Assembly (NCBI GenBank): GCA_021397835.1
Contig: JAJFZO010000034.1
Span: 2,668,501 to 2,732,500, forward strand
From: Moringa oleifera
Taxonomy: Eukaryota; Streptophyta; Magnoliopsida; Brassicales; Moringaceae
DNA: 64,000 nucleotides
Direction: 5' to 3'
Shown: in pieces, positions 27,192-38,941 of the stretch
Layout of the letters: the number at the start of each line of letters is the position of its first letter
Numbering within the stretch: the stretch's first letter is position 1
The notes under the pieces: model-generated
Told to the model about the DNA's origin: nothing
Seen by the model: only the letters and a program-made list of their open reading frames with translations
The model's database searches: none
Program-made: the position numbers and the translations under genes

Positions 27192-27704
27192 TGTTGAGTA
27201 TGTGTGGAGACTTATCCACAAAAGGGTTTATATTTATCTGAAAAGATATATATTTATCTGAGATGGCATATACTCATCTGAAAGGATATATATATACTTA
27301 TCTAAAAAGAAATATACTCATCCAAAGAGTATATACTCATCAAAAAGGATATCTTGAGATTCTCACACATCTATCTTTTGGGCCTTGGGCTCTACTATAT
27401 AAAGGGGGAGCTTCTACCCATGTAAACATCACAACAGAGAGAGTGAGTAAGAGTCCTAGGGTTTTATTCTAGTAGAGTAAGGGCTAGGAAAACGGTTATC
27501 TCTCTTGTAATCTGTTTTCATAGTGAAAGGGTTTCCTGCAGTGGCTGCAAAGTGGATGTAACTCTCAATTAAGGGTGAACCACTATAAATCTTGTGTTCC
27601 TGTGGTTGTTTACTTTCTTCTTGCTTTTATTATCGTTGCTTTCAGGTTATAGGGATTTGATATTTGATCCATCAACTAAGGATCTGGTTGTCAAATTCCC
27701 AACA
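27192..27704 (+). repeat. 5' LTR of the young copia element
   Basis: Begins TGTTGAGT and ends CCCAACA. A TATATAAA box lies at 27396-27403. The U3 part (about 27225-27360) carries several imperfect copies of a roughly 22-bp unit of the form ATCTGAAAAGATATATA, resembling the repeated enhancer boxes of Tnt1-type LTRs. Confidence 0.95.
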
Positions 27705-27706
27705 AC

Positions 27707-27718
27707 TGGTATCAGAGC
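27707..27718 (+). other. Primer-binding site, initiator tRNA-Met type
   Basis: TGGTATCAGAGC starts two bases after the 5' LTR. This is the standard plant copia site complementary to the 3' end of initiator methionine tRNA. Confidence 0.92.
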
Positions 27719-27741
27719 TTCGGGTTTTGAGATTGAAAACA

Positions 27742-28500
27742 ATGCGTAGCGAAGAAAACTCATCACATGGGATCATCAAGTTCGATGGTACAGATTATGC
27801 CTTCTGGAGAATGCAAATCGAGGATTATATGTATGGAAAAAAGCTGCATGAACCACTTTTGGGTCAAAAACCTGAAAAGATTTCAGAAAACGATTGGAAT
27901 CTCCTTGATCGACAGGTGCTGGGAGTTATTCGGTTGACACTGTCAAAGAACGTTGCTCACAACGTGGCGAAGGAGAAAACAACTGCAAGTCTGATGAAGG
28001 TGCTATCTGACATGTATGAAAAACCTTCAGCAAACAACAAGATTTTTCTCATGAAGAAGCTATTCCACTTGAAAATGGGTGAAGATAATTCTGTGGCAAC
28101 TCATCTTAATGAGTTTAATACAATAGTTAATCAGTTATCTTCTGTTGAGATTGACTTTGATGATGAGGTACGTGCCTTGATACTATTGGCATCGTTGCCA
28201 AATAGTTGGGAGCTCATGAGAGCAGCGATGAGCAATTCTGTTGGGAGTTCAAAATTAAACTTCAATGATGTTCGTGATCGAGTTCTTGCAGAAGAGATTC
28301 GGAGGATCGATTCAGGTGAAACATCAGTTGCAAATTCTGCCCTAAATGTTGAAAACAGGGGAAGAGAAAGTGACAGAAACTCTGATCGCAATAAGGACAA
28401 ATCTAAGTCAAGGAATAGAAGAAGCAAATCTAGATCTGGAAGAAATCTGGAATGCTGAAACTGTAAGAAAAAGGGCCACATGAAGAAAGACTATCGCTTA
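27742..28500 (+). pseudogene. gag: Copia gag of the young element, interrupted
   Basis: The ATG at 27742 opens a capsid region (UBN2/retrotran_gag type; blocks such as DYAFWRMQIEDYM and LLASLPNSWE) followed by a basic Arg/Ser-rich tract. The CCHC zinc knuckle is hit twice: a TGA at 28456-28458 falls between its first two cysteines, and the last cysteine is read as Tyr (near 28492). Both fit G-to-A changes from TGG and TGT/TGC codons. Confidence 0.9.
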
Positions 28501-31500
28501 CTGAAGAAAAAAGGTGAGCATAAAGATGACACTGCAAATGCTGTAACAGATGAGGTAGATGATGCTTTACTCTTGGCTATTGATAATCCTCTTGAGTCTT
28601 GGGTTTTAGATTCTGGGGCGTCTTTTCATACCACTGCATATGGCAAAATAATAGAAAATTATGTTGCTGGAAATTTTGGGAAGGTCTATCTTGCTGATGG
28701 AGAACCTTTGAATATTATTGGTATGGGTGATGTTAAATTGAAGATGCCAAATGGGAATATCTGGAAGATTCAAAAGGTGAGACATGTGCCAAAGTTGATG
28801 AGAAATCTAATTTCTGTTGGACAGCTTGACAGTGAAGGGCATAGGGTGACTTTCAATGATAATGCTTGGAAAGTTACCAAAGGTGCCATGGTTGTTGCTC
28901 AAGGAAGCAAAATTGGAACTCTCTATATGACTTCAAGTTGCAAGGATACAGTGGCTGCTGTTGACACTGGTATGAACTCTGACTTATGGCATTGCAGACT
29001 TGGGCATATGAGTGAAAAGCGAATGAAGGTCATGGTGGCAAATGGTAATTTGCCGGATTTAAAATCTGTAGAGCACAAGTTGTGTGAAAGCTGCATCCTT
29101 GGCAAACAAAAAAATGTCAGTTTCTCTAAAGCAGGAAAGCAGTTGAAGCAACAAAAACTAGAGTTAGTTCATACAGATGTATGGGGACCTTCGACTGTGA
29201 CGTCTCTTGGGGGATCTAGCTACTATGTGACTTTCATTGATGACTCAACCAGAAAGGTATGGATTTATTTTCTAAAGAATAAATCTGATGTATTTGATGC
29301 TTTCAGGAAATGGAAAGCCATGGTTGAGAATGAAACTAATCTTAAAGTTAAGTGTTTGAGATCTGATAATAGTGGAGAATACATTGATGGGGATTTCAAA
29401 CAGTTTTGTGCTGACAATGGGATCAAGATGGAGAAGACTACTCCAGGTACACCTCAGCAGAATGGTGTTGCAGAAAGGATGAACAGAACACTAAATGAGC
29501 GTGCAAGGAGCATGAGAATGCATGCAGGGTTGCCCAAGGCATTTTGGGCAGATGCAGTTAACACTGCAGCCTATTTAATCAATAGGGGTCCTTTGGATTG
29601 CAGAATACCCGAGGAGGTTTGGAGTGGCAAAAAGGTAAATCTGTCTTTTCTAAGAATATTTGGTTGCCTGTCATATATCCATATTGATGCTGCTGCTAGA
29701 GGCAAACTTGATCCTAAATCAAAAAAATATTTTTTCATTGGATATGGTGACAATGAGTTTGGTTATCGTTTTTGGAATAGCCAAAACAGGAAGATCATTA
29801 GGAGCAGGGATGTAATCTTCAATGAGCAAGTTCTGTACAAGGATAGTTTGGGCAAGAGTTCAGAAGTAACAGATTCTGAGACAAAAAGGCCTGAAGTGAT
29901 CCACTTGAGAGACATTCCAGTGAATCAGTTGCAACAGAATACTGAAGAAGTTGAAGATGACATTGCTGAGCAAAATCAGGAAAGTATGGCTCCAGAGGTA
30001 AATCCAACCACTCCTGTGACAGAAGTGAGAAGATCTTCCAGAACTGTGAGACCACCACAGAGATTTTCACCATCTCTGAACTATATCTTGTTGACTGATA
30101 GGGGTGAACTAGAGAGTTTTGATGAAGCTTTGCAGGGTGATGAATCAATCAAGTGGGAGTTAGCCATGAAAGATGAGATGAATTCTCTCATGAGTAATCA
30201 AACATGGGAGTTGGCAGAACTACCACATGGAAAAAGGGCCTTGCAGAACAAATGGGTTTACCGGATAAAAGAAGAACATGATGGCAACAAGCGGTATAAA
30301 GCAAGGTTAGTAGTTAAAGGCTTTCAACAAAAGGAAGGTATTGACTACACAGAGATTTTCTCCCCAGTGGTTAAGTTGACTACAATCAGAATAGTGCTTG
30401 GGTTAGTGGCTCAGGAAGATTTGCATCTGCAGCAAATGGATGTAAAAACTGCTTTTCTTCATGGTGACTTGGAGGAAGAAATTTACATGAAACAGCCACA
30501 AGGATTTGAAGTCAAAGGTAAGGAGAAAATGGTATCCAAACTTATGAAAAGTTTGTATGGGTTAAAATAAGCTCCAAGACAGTGGTACAAGAAGTTTGAC
30601 AACTTTATGGGTGACAATGGTTTCTTAAGATGCCAGGCAAACCATTGTTGTTATGTTAAGAGGTATGATAACTCTTACATTATATTACTGCTGTATGTTG
30701 ATGATATGTTAATTGCTGGAGCTAATTTGCATGAGATAGAGAAATTAAAGAGTAAGCTTTCAAAGAAGTTTGCTATGAAGGATTTGGGTTTCGTCAAATA
30801 AATCCTTGGGATGAGAATCACCAGGGAAAAGGGAATTCTCAAGCTATCTCAAGAGAAATACATCAACAAAGTGCTTGCTAGATTCAGAATGGATGGTGCC
30901 AAACCAGTGAGTACACCTTTGGCTAGTCATTTCAGACTATCCAAGAGTCAGTCTCCCTCAACTGATGATGAAATTGCATATATGGGCAAGGTGCCTTATG
31001 CTTCTGCTATTGGGAGTCTAATGTATGCCACAGTATGTACAAGACCAGACATAGCACATGCAGTGGGAGTTGTTAGCAGGTATATGAGCAATCCAGGAAA
31101 GCAACACTAGGAAGCAGTTAAATGGATCTTCAGGTATTTGAAGAGCACTGCAGACTTCGCTTTATACTTCAGAAAAACAGATATGGGCTTGCATGGTTAT
31201 GTTGATGTTGATATGGCTGGTGATATCGACAGCAGAAAAAGTATTACAGGGTATGTTTATACATTGGGTGGTACTGCAGTCAGTTGGATGTCTAAACTAC
31301 AAAAGATAGTTGCACTTTCGACCACAGAGGCTGAATATGTTGCTCTTACAGAAGCAAGCAAGGAGATGATATGGTTGTTATCTTTCCTAAATGAACTGGG
31401 GCACAAGTTTGAAAAAGGTATGTTGCATTGTGACAGCCAGAGTGCCATTCACTTGGCAAAGAACCCTATGTATCATGCTAGAACGAAGCATATACAAGTC

Positions 31501-31653
31501 AGATATCACTTCATAAGATCAGCTTTGGAAGATGGTGTCTTGTCACTCGAAAAGATACGAGGAAGTCAGAATCCAGCTGATATGCTAACCAAGGTTGTTA
31601 CAATCGAGAAACTGAAGTCGTGTACAACTTCAGTGGGGCTTCTCAGCTGCTGA
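28501..31653 (+). pseudogene. pol: Copia pol of the young element (protease, integrase, RT, RNase H), three stops
   Basis: Domains in order: aspartic protease with DSGA near 28609; integrase with HHCC zinc finger (WHCRLGH..CESC, about 28987-29100) and catalytic D, D, E (in TDVWG, RSDN and GVAERMN); RVT_2 reverse transcriptase with YVDD at 30694-30705; RNase H with LSTTEAEY and CDSQSAIHLA, ending near 31653. TAA at 30568, TAA at 30799 and TAG at 31108 replace residues normally Gln, Gln and Trp. The frame is otherwise open, so decay is recent. In one integrase block RSDNGGEY reads with Ser for Gly, another G-to-A type change. Confidence 0.93.
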
Positions 31654-31710
31654 TTGGGAAGTCATGGCCATTGCAGGTGGAAGAAACAATTGAGATAATG
31701 AATTAGTCTC

Positions 31711-31722
31711 CAAGTGGGAGAT
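31711..31722 (+). other. Polypurine tract of the young copia element
   Basis: CAAGTGGGAGAT immediately before the 3' LTR, in the position and form typical of plant copia elements. Confidence 0.85.
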
Positions 31723-32233
31723 TGTTGAGTATGTGTGGAGACTTATCCACAAAAGGGTTTATATTTATCTGAAAAGATATATATTTATCTGAGATGGCAT
31801 ATACTTATCTGAAAGGATATATATACTTATCTGAAAAGAAATATACTCATCCAAAGAGTATATACTCATCAAAAAGGATATCTTGAGATTCTCACACATC
31901 TATCTTTTGGGCCTTGGGCTCTACTATATAAAGGGGGAGCTTCTACCCATGTAAACATCACAACAGAGAGAGTGAGTAAGAGTCCTAGGGTTTTATTCTA
32001 ATAGAGTGAGGGCTAGGAAAACTGTTATCTCTCTTGTAATCTGTTTTCATAGTGAAAAGGTTTCCTGCAGTGGCTGCAAAGTGGATGTAACTCTCAATTG
32101 AGGGTGAACCACTATAAATCTTGTGTTCCTGTGATTGTTTACTTTCTTCTTGCTTTTATTATCGTTGCTTTCAGGTTATAGGGATTTGATATTTAATCCA
32201 TCAACTAAGGATCTGGTTGTCAAATTCCCAACA
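31723..32233 (+). repeat. 3' LTR of the young copia element
   Basis: 511 bp, same ends as the 5' LTR. It differs by about ten substitutions (mostly transitions) and one short AT-unit length change. It is followed by CTGGA. Confidence 0.95.
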
Positions 32234-32238
32234 CTGGA
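32234..32238. repeat. Target-site duplication CTGGA, right copy
   Basis: Matches 27187-27191 and directly follows the 3' LTR. Confidence 0.93.
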
Positions 32239-32610
32239 GTCTTCCAATTTATCTAAATTCTCATTGGTAGCAGCAGCACTTTTTTGCTGGACATACAGCA
32301 GAGAAGTATCTTGGAAGGTGATATCTCTGCTGATCAAAGTCTTGAAAATTCTTCCTTTCTTTGCATAAATCTTGTAGTTTTTAACTCCCTTTAAATAGCC
32401 ATGAAACAGTTCCTCACTAATCAAGCTTTCTTCTTTTTAATGTGAAAAGAAAACACATCCTAACATCGTTAAGTGGCTGAGGTTGAGAGCTCTCTCTGTT
32501 CATATTTCTTGGGGTGTCTTCAAGTCTATGGCTCTTGAAGGACACCTATTAATCAAGCAGACAACTGCAGCAGCAGCTTCTCCCCAAAAACCTGTGAAAA
32601 TCATATACCT
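32239..32610 (-). mobile_element. Old minus-strand copia relic, integrase end (copy 1)
   Basis: Minus-strand reading shows degenerate copia integrase C-terminal blocks: FWGEAAAAVVCLINR near 32560-32605, an NLSHLTMLGC block, and the RIFKTLISRDITFQDTS block near 32300-32350. It continues into 26932-27191 once the young insertion is taken out. Confidence 0.7.
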
Positions 32611-32639
32611 CACTCTCTCCATAATTGTTCTATTTATCC

Positions 32640-32896
32640 TCTCAGGCCCTCCATTTTGCTATGGTGAAGCCATGTTTCTTCGATATATTCAAGAATAACA
32701 AGAGACTCAGCTACTGCTTTGCCACCATGGACTCTGGGCCCTTCTTACGAACTGAGTTATACTGCAGTAACAGTTCAGTCTTGTTGAATATATCTTCGCC
32801 TGTGTAGTCATAGTTGAGTCCCTTCAGTTTCAATGCCCATATCACCCTGTGGAAGTATGGACTTGTCCAGAATCCATATAACCTCACTTTCTCCAT
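32640..32896 (-). pseudogene. Orphan tau GST exon 1 (copy 1)
   Basis: The ATG at 32896 starts a tau GST N-terminal half (MEKVRLYGFWTSPYFHRVIW...) with the SPY catalytic-Ser region. A stop follows the KKGPESMVAKQ region, where the intact genes read KKIPVLVH and the ES glutathione-binding pair. No exon 2 follows. It is paired with 40040-40288 in the next module. Confidence 0.85.
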
Positions 32897-33092
32897 TGTT
32901 GTGTGATCTGCTGTGAAAGGAAATATTATCTGTCAGAGATACTGTATCTCTTCATACCATTTAAAAGGGATTGTCAATTCCTTCTAATACAAGATCGTAA
33001 GACATACTGACTCGTGGGCCAGGTGGCTTTGTGAAAGGCAATCTCTCAAAGCCAGCTCATCTCTCTGTCAGAAGTTTGATAGTTGTCAAGAA

Positions 33093-33325
33093 ACACGAAT
33101 AGTTAATCTCCTGCTGCTATTGTTATTGTAATTAAATTTATTGGTTGCAGATCTGAGCAACAGGAGTCCGATACATAAACAAAGAAACAAGAAAGCTTGT
33201 ATTACATTAAACATGAATTGTTAATCTCCTGCAGCTATTGTTATTGTAATTAAATTTATTGGTTGCAGATATGAGCAACAGGAGTCCAATACATAAACAA
33301 AGAAACAAGAAAGCTTGTATTACAT
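33093..33325. repeat. Direct tandem duplication (about 117 bp x2) 3' of the first intact GST
   Basis: The segment from about 33093 is repeated from 33211 with few changes; both copies end near GAAAGCTTGTATTACAT. The same duplicated arrangement lies at 40430-40640. Confidence 0.85.
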
Positions 33326-33355
33326 GGTAATTAAACCAGGCACCATGAATGCTAG

Positions 33356-34114
33356 CTACTGCTTCCTATTCTCTGCAACAATCTTCTCCCTCAAAGCTCT
33401 CATGTAGGAGACCATTCTCTTGTGATCTGGAAGACTTTCTTTCACAACAGCAACTTCCTTATACCTGACAGCCCACGCATGCAACCTTGGCAAGTTCCTT
33501 TGTTCCAACAACTGTATGCCTACAACTTCTTCCATAACATCACACCAGTAAGCCAAAACTCCAAATGAGATGTCCACAAGATTTATTTCATCTCCACCGA
33601 AGAATTTCTTGTCCCCGAGAGCTTCCTCTTCTATGGTTTTCAGCAGTTCCAGTGCCACTTCTGCAGCCTTTTCTTGCTCTTCTCCAATCCCTCCAAGAAA
33701 CTTTGTAAAACATGAACTCTATATAATATAAGATCATTGGTATTTCATTTATCATTACTCATAAGAAGTAAGAAACTGGAAAAGGCTAAAGTACATGTGA
33801 CTTACCTTGTCTGTTAGATATTTCATCCAAAACCGAGCTCTGGCTCTCTCATAAGCATCGCTTGGCAGCAATGGATTCTCCGGCCAGGTTTCTTCAATGT
33901 ATTCAAGGATGACCATGGACTCAGCCATTGGTTTGCCAAGATGAACAAGCACAGGGATCTTTTTATGAACTGGGTTGTATTTCAGCAGCAATTCGCTCTT
34001 GTTGGAAAGGTCTTCTTCAATGTAGTCATAATCAACACCCTTCAGTTTGAGTGCCCATATCACTCTGAGACTAAATGGGCTACACCAGAATCCATGTAGC
34101 TTCACATCTGCCAT
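33356..34114 (-). CDS. GSTU: Tau-class glutathione S-transferase A (2 exons, 223 aa)
   Basis: Conjugates glutathione to electrophiles in the cytosol; tau GSTs act in detoxification and stress. Exon 1 is 33806-34114 (103 codons), the intron is 87 bp and phase 0, and exon 2 is 33356-33718. The thioredoxin-like N-terminal domain has the expected catalytic Ser at residue 12 (GFWCSPFS), the KKIPVLVH loop and E65-S66 at the glutathione site. The C-terminal helical domain is complete. Length and the single intron after about residue 103 are typical of the class. A TATA box lies about 45 bp upstream of the ATG. It differs from copy B at 10 of 223 residues (for example C11N, I19K, S37F). Confidence 0.95.
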
Positions 34115-34157
34115 TGTTGAGAGGTCTGTGTGCGAGCTCTGTTACCAGGCCAGGTCG

Positions 34158-34164
34158 ATTTATA
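34158..34164 (-). promoter_or_regulatory. TATA box of GST A
   Basis: TATAAAT on the minus strand about 45 bp upstream of the start codon, in the context TATAAATCGACC shared with GST B. Confidence 0.6.
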
Positions 34165-34489
34165 CCTGGTTAGTCAAGTTGTCTTTCTTGGGGATGAAGT
34201 TTTTAAGGTTGAAAAATGAATGGATGGAGCTGTCTTCTACTTTTTTAAAAATTTTCTGGTTTGAAGTCTTCATCATGAATAGGATGCAACCATGATAAAA
34301 TGTAATCCACTTGACTGCATCAATATTCTGTTGACCTATATTTTATCATGTCATTTTGGCCATTCAAACATAGCGTTAAGCAAAGCATATGATTGCTGAT
34401 TGGATCTCTCTCCACAGCTCCTTATATATCTAAATTCTCAATTGATATGTTGATTGAATTACTGCCAGAAAGGTACTTCTATGGTTCTC

Positions 34490-35073
34490 AAGATCTCTTA
34501 GGGTCTCACCTATTCCTTCTATAGGTCTCTTCGCTGCTGTTAATTATAAACATGTCTTCAATATAAAGGAACAGCAAAATAGTATTTTTACAACCTACAA
34601 TCTTGTAATATAAACATGCATCATACAATTTTTTTTTTAAGGTTCAAATTAAAATACAAACATCAAACCTCTTATAACACTATCTAGGGAATTGTTTGAG
34701 ATCATAAAAAGATTTTTGCAAAAGACATTTTTTTTTTTTTTTGTGGCCTTTAACCTCAAAACCTTTAAGTTACTCCAACAATTTTTTTGGCATTTGATCA
34801 CAGAAGAAAATATTTTAGTATAATCAATTCCTTCAATCTAAGTGAAGTGAAGTTTTTTGCTACTAATGGAGCTTTGAAATCTTCTTGAAGCTCCTTCTAC
34901 TTCGCCTTCTTTAATCTTATAAATTCACTTACAAGCAATGACTCCTTATTTTTCTGGCTTTTGAACAAGCTCCCAAGTTTTGTTTACTTCCAGAGAAGTC
35001 ATCTTCTCCTTCATAACATGCCACCAATGCACACATTCAACCTAGATATAGCATCTTTGAAATTTTTAACTAC
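34490..35073 (-). mobile_element. Old minus-strand copia relic, RT segment (copy 2)
   Basis: Same sequence as 23770-24494, with a YIED block at 34554-34565 and an MTSLEVNKTWELVQKP-like RT start near 34960-35010. About 45-50 bp at its junction with the nested element are deleted relative to copy 1, which removes the left GTTAA. Confidence 0.75.
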
Positions 35074-35530
35074 GGATCCAACACTTGTGATGGTGTTGTT
35101 CCTGGATGTAGCAGTTGAGTCAGCAAAGACTTGAAAAGTGACTTGAACAAATGAGCATCATCTAAGTCATAAGATTACTACACAGGTGGCCAAATTTGTG
35201 GCTATTGCTTAATATTTTTATACCCTCTTTGATTGAATTTTTTAAGAAGTATTAGCCTTATTTGATTGTAATCGAAGAATTATAGTTCTACAATTAATGA
35301 AATTATTTTTTTATAAAATAGTTCCATCAATTGTATAGGAAGATTAGGTGTCCTAAGTAATTGATGTTTTATGTTCGATTCATCCTTAATGTATCTATAA
35401 ATTTTTATTCAAGATAGTGATTGATTTGAATTCTTTACTTGCTCGAAATCGCTGGTTGTTTGCTTTATAAAAATTTAAAAAAATCAAAAATTGAGTTTTC
35501 AGAAAATTAAAATAGAAGTTGTATTCAACA
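35074..35530 (+). repeat. Truncated 5' LTR of element P2
   Basis: Matches 38942-39475 and 26420-26931 from near its 5' end to the terminal CAACA. The first tens of bases are deleted. Confidence 0.75.
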
Positions 35531-38500
35531 ATTAGTATCAAAGTGTATTAAAGATCCATTGAAACTTTAAGAAAGTGTTTCCAAGGAACTACAAGATTCA
35601 TTTTCCAAAATGAGGATAACCATGTCTGAGATGGAGTGCTTTAATGGCAAAGGAGATTTCAGGATATGATGTCAAAAGATGAGGGTCATTCTTGTTCAAT
35701 AGAAGGTGGCTTAAGCACTTACTGGTGAGAGAAAGCTATCGGACATCATGTCTGCAGTAGAAAAATAAGATGTGATAAAAACAGCTTACAACAAAATCAT
35801 TTTACATTTGAGTGATAATGTGATGAAGCAAGTGTCAAAAGAGAAAACTGCAATTGGTCTAGAATAAGCTTGAAAGCTTGTGTATGACAAAATTACTCGT
35901 TAATAGAATTTATTTCAAAACAAAATTTTTTGGATACAAGATGAATGAAGATAAGAATCTTGATGAGTTCTCCAAGATAATGATTGATCTTGAGAATTTC
36001 AATGAAAATATTAATGACGAAAATCAAGTAGTGATCATATTAAACTCATTACCTCCTGTGTAGGGCCAATTGAGAGATACCATAAGGTATAGTAAGGATA
36101 CCTTGTCCCTAGAGGAGCTACAGTTAGCCATAAGATCAAACGACCATGAAATAATGTAGGACAAAAGGGCTAAAAGCCTTAAAAGTAACAATGAGATCCT
36201 AATAGTTAGAGAGAGGCCTGGAAAGGGACAAAATTCTCAAATGAATGATTCAATTAAACACAAAAGTCCAACAAGGTATAAATAAGAGAGGCTAGAAAGA
36301 AGTGCTATTATTGTGAAAAACTTGACCATATCAGAAGGTTTTGTAGGGAATTAAAGAAGAAATGATAAGAACAATAGGAGAAGGAAAGAGATGTTGTAAT
36401 TACAACAAAGTTTTTTAAAGAGATATATGTAGTGGCAGTTACTAAATCAAGAAGCATGGAGCAGTGGATTTTGGATTTTGCCTGCAATTTTCATATTTTT
36501 CCTAAGAAAGAATGGTTTAAAGACTTTAAAAAATTAAAAAATGGAAGGATGATCATGGGAGATGATCATTCTTGTGATATTAAAAGGATTACCTCTGTAG
36601 CTTTCAAGCTTAATGATGGTTCAATAAAGATACTTATAGATGTGAGGTATATTTTTTAATTGAAGAGAAATTTGATTTTTCTTAGTTCTCTAAATGAAAA
36701 AAGCTATGTGTCAAATATTGAACATGGTATCCTCAAAGTAATAAAAGGATCATTAGCTATACTCAAGGGAGTGAAGAAAAATGGATTCCATGCTCTACAA
36801 GGAAAGGTAATTATTGAAGATGTTGTTGCACCTTAAAATATGCAAAATATTGCTCAAATTTGATACAAGAGACTTGGTCATATTTTTGAGAAAAGAATAC
36901 AGCTTAGCAATCAAGGATTGTTGGGAGAGGACAAAGTATCTCATTTGGAGTTTTGTAAGGAATGTGTCCTTGGCAAACAACATAGACATAAATTTGTAGT
37001 TGTTGAAGGATACAGATATTTGCTATCAATCATTGATGATTACTCAAGGAAGGTATGGTTATTCTTACTTAAAACTTAATATGATTGTTTTGACAAGTTT
37101 AAAGAATGGAAGTTACTGATTGAAAACTATATTGGAAAAAAACTAAAAGCATTGCGTACTAAAAATTGTTGAAAATTTTGTAACTCTACATTCAACAAAT
37201 TTTGTGTTGAACAAAGAATCCTAGGGTATAAGACTATTAAGAAAACTCCACAATAAAATGGTGTTAGTGAGAGAATGAACAGGAGAATTATGGAGAAGGT
37301 GAAATGCATGTTGTTACATCAAGACTTAGCCGAAGTTTTTGGGGAGAAGTAGCTATAACCGCTATCTATTTCATCAATAAGTATCATTCAAGGGCTATTT
37401 ATCTTAAAAAACCTAAAGAGAATTGGTCAAGGAAGCCTCCCAGCCTACATCATTTAAGAGTTTTTGGATGTGTAGCCTATGCATACCAAAAGGAAGGCAT
37501 GATTGATCCGAAGGTAATTAAATTTTTTTTTTTTTTTGTTAGTCTAAAATTACTAAAAGCTATAGACTCTGTATAAAGTATGGTTTAAACTATAAAAATG
37601 TTATAAGCAAAAAGACATAGTCTTTAATCGGACATCCCTCCACATGCAAGCCAAGAAGGACAAAAGCAAGATGAACCAACTACAGAGAGAGCTTCTAAAG
37701 TTAAGGAAGCTGTTGATCTTGAGCTAGATCAATTTAAGTCTAAAGGATCACGTCATTCATTATCGAAAAAAAGAATATAACACAATTTCATTCAATCAAC
37801 AAAGATAGCCTAGTTTGGATGATGAAAAGGAGCATTTGCTAATGATGCAGAACATTAAGGACCTATCAATTGATAAGTGATAGATCTAGAAGAAGTATTA
37901 GACCACCAGCAAGATATCTACCTAAAGATCCTAGTTCTAATTTAGTTGAAGGAGAGTTGATAGCCTATGCTCTCCACAAAGCAGACCAGATGGAAAGTAT
38001 GGAACCAAAAACAAGGAAGCTATATGCCTAGTCATCAAGCAACCGATTAGCTTAAGGCAATGCAAGAGGAAATGAACTCTTTTTATGCAACAAGACATGG
38101 GTGCTTGTTAAGAGACCTTTAAATCAAAGAGTGGAGAATTTTAAATGAGTATTCAAGCTCAAAGATGGTCATACAGAAGTTGTACCTAAGAAATTCGAGG
38201 TAAAACTGGCAGCAAAAGGCTTCACCCAAGTGGAAAAGATTGATTACAGAGAAATTTTCTTACTTGTGGTTAAATACAAGACAATTCAAACCAACTTGGC
38301 AAAAGTAGCAACAAAAGATTGAGACCTTGAAAAAATTGAAGTGAAGACTACTTTTCTCCATGGAAAATTAGGGAAAAGATCTATATGAAACATCTTGAGG
38401 GGTTTGAAAAAAAAAAAGAGACAAAAAGGATCAGGCGTGCTTGCTAAAGAAGTCACTATATGGCTCAAAGTAATCTTCTAAGCAATGGTACAAAAAGTTT

Positions 38501-38941
38501 GACACCTTTGTATTTTAAGCAGGCTTCACTAGGAGTGCTTATGTTGTGTTCTTGATGTTGTATGTAGATGATATGCTAATTACCAACAATAGCATGTGTA
38601 GGATAGCCTTATTAAAGAAGATGTTGAGTGAAGAATGTGACATGCAAAGATTCTGTTACTGTGTTTTCAAACAACCAATCTGCAATCCATCTTTGTGAGA
38701 ATCCAGTCTACCATAAACACACAAATATCTTGATGTTAAGTATTATTTTGTAAGAGCGAAAGTAGAAGGACTCATACTAACGGAGAAGGTTGTCACTAAC
38801 AACAACCCCTTTGATATGGTGACAAAACCTATTTCTCTTGGAAAGCTACATAAGTGTTTGATGGAGTTGGTATTGGATGATGCAGAATGAATGAAAGGTT
38901 GAAGATGCATTAGGTCGATTTTACTAAATCAAGAGAGAGTT

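Larger units (their letters stand above)
27192..32233 (+). mobile_element. Nearly complete Tork/Tnt1-like Ty1/copia LTR retrotransposon, recently inserted
   Basis: A 5042-bp element with two similar LTRs (513 and 511 bp, about ten differences by eye), a primer-binding site, gag, pol in copia order (protease, integrase, RT, RNase H), a polypurine tract and a 5-bp target-site duplication CTGGA (27187-27191 and 32234-32238). The wording of its domains resembles the Tnt1/Tork lineage. Four in-frame stops (28456, 30568, 30799, 31108) interrupt gag-pol, so this copy should not be autonomous. It sits inside an older minus-strand copia relic within the GST array. Confidence 0.96.

Noticed and set aside
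28456..28458. Stop between gag and pol as a programmed read-through signal
   Set aside because: It falls inside the zinc knuckle, needs only a TGG-to-TGA change, and three further stops of the same kind occur in pol; decay explains it better.
32135..32368. Open frame crossing the right border of the young copia element
   Set aside because: It joins LTR sequence to an unrelated older relic, so it is an artefact of the insertion.
33093..33325. CRISPR-like or satellite array
   Set aside because: Only two adjacent copies of one segment; a simple local duplication.
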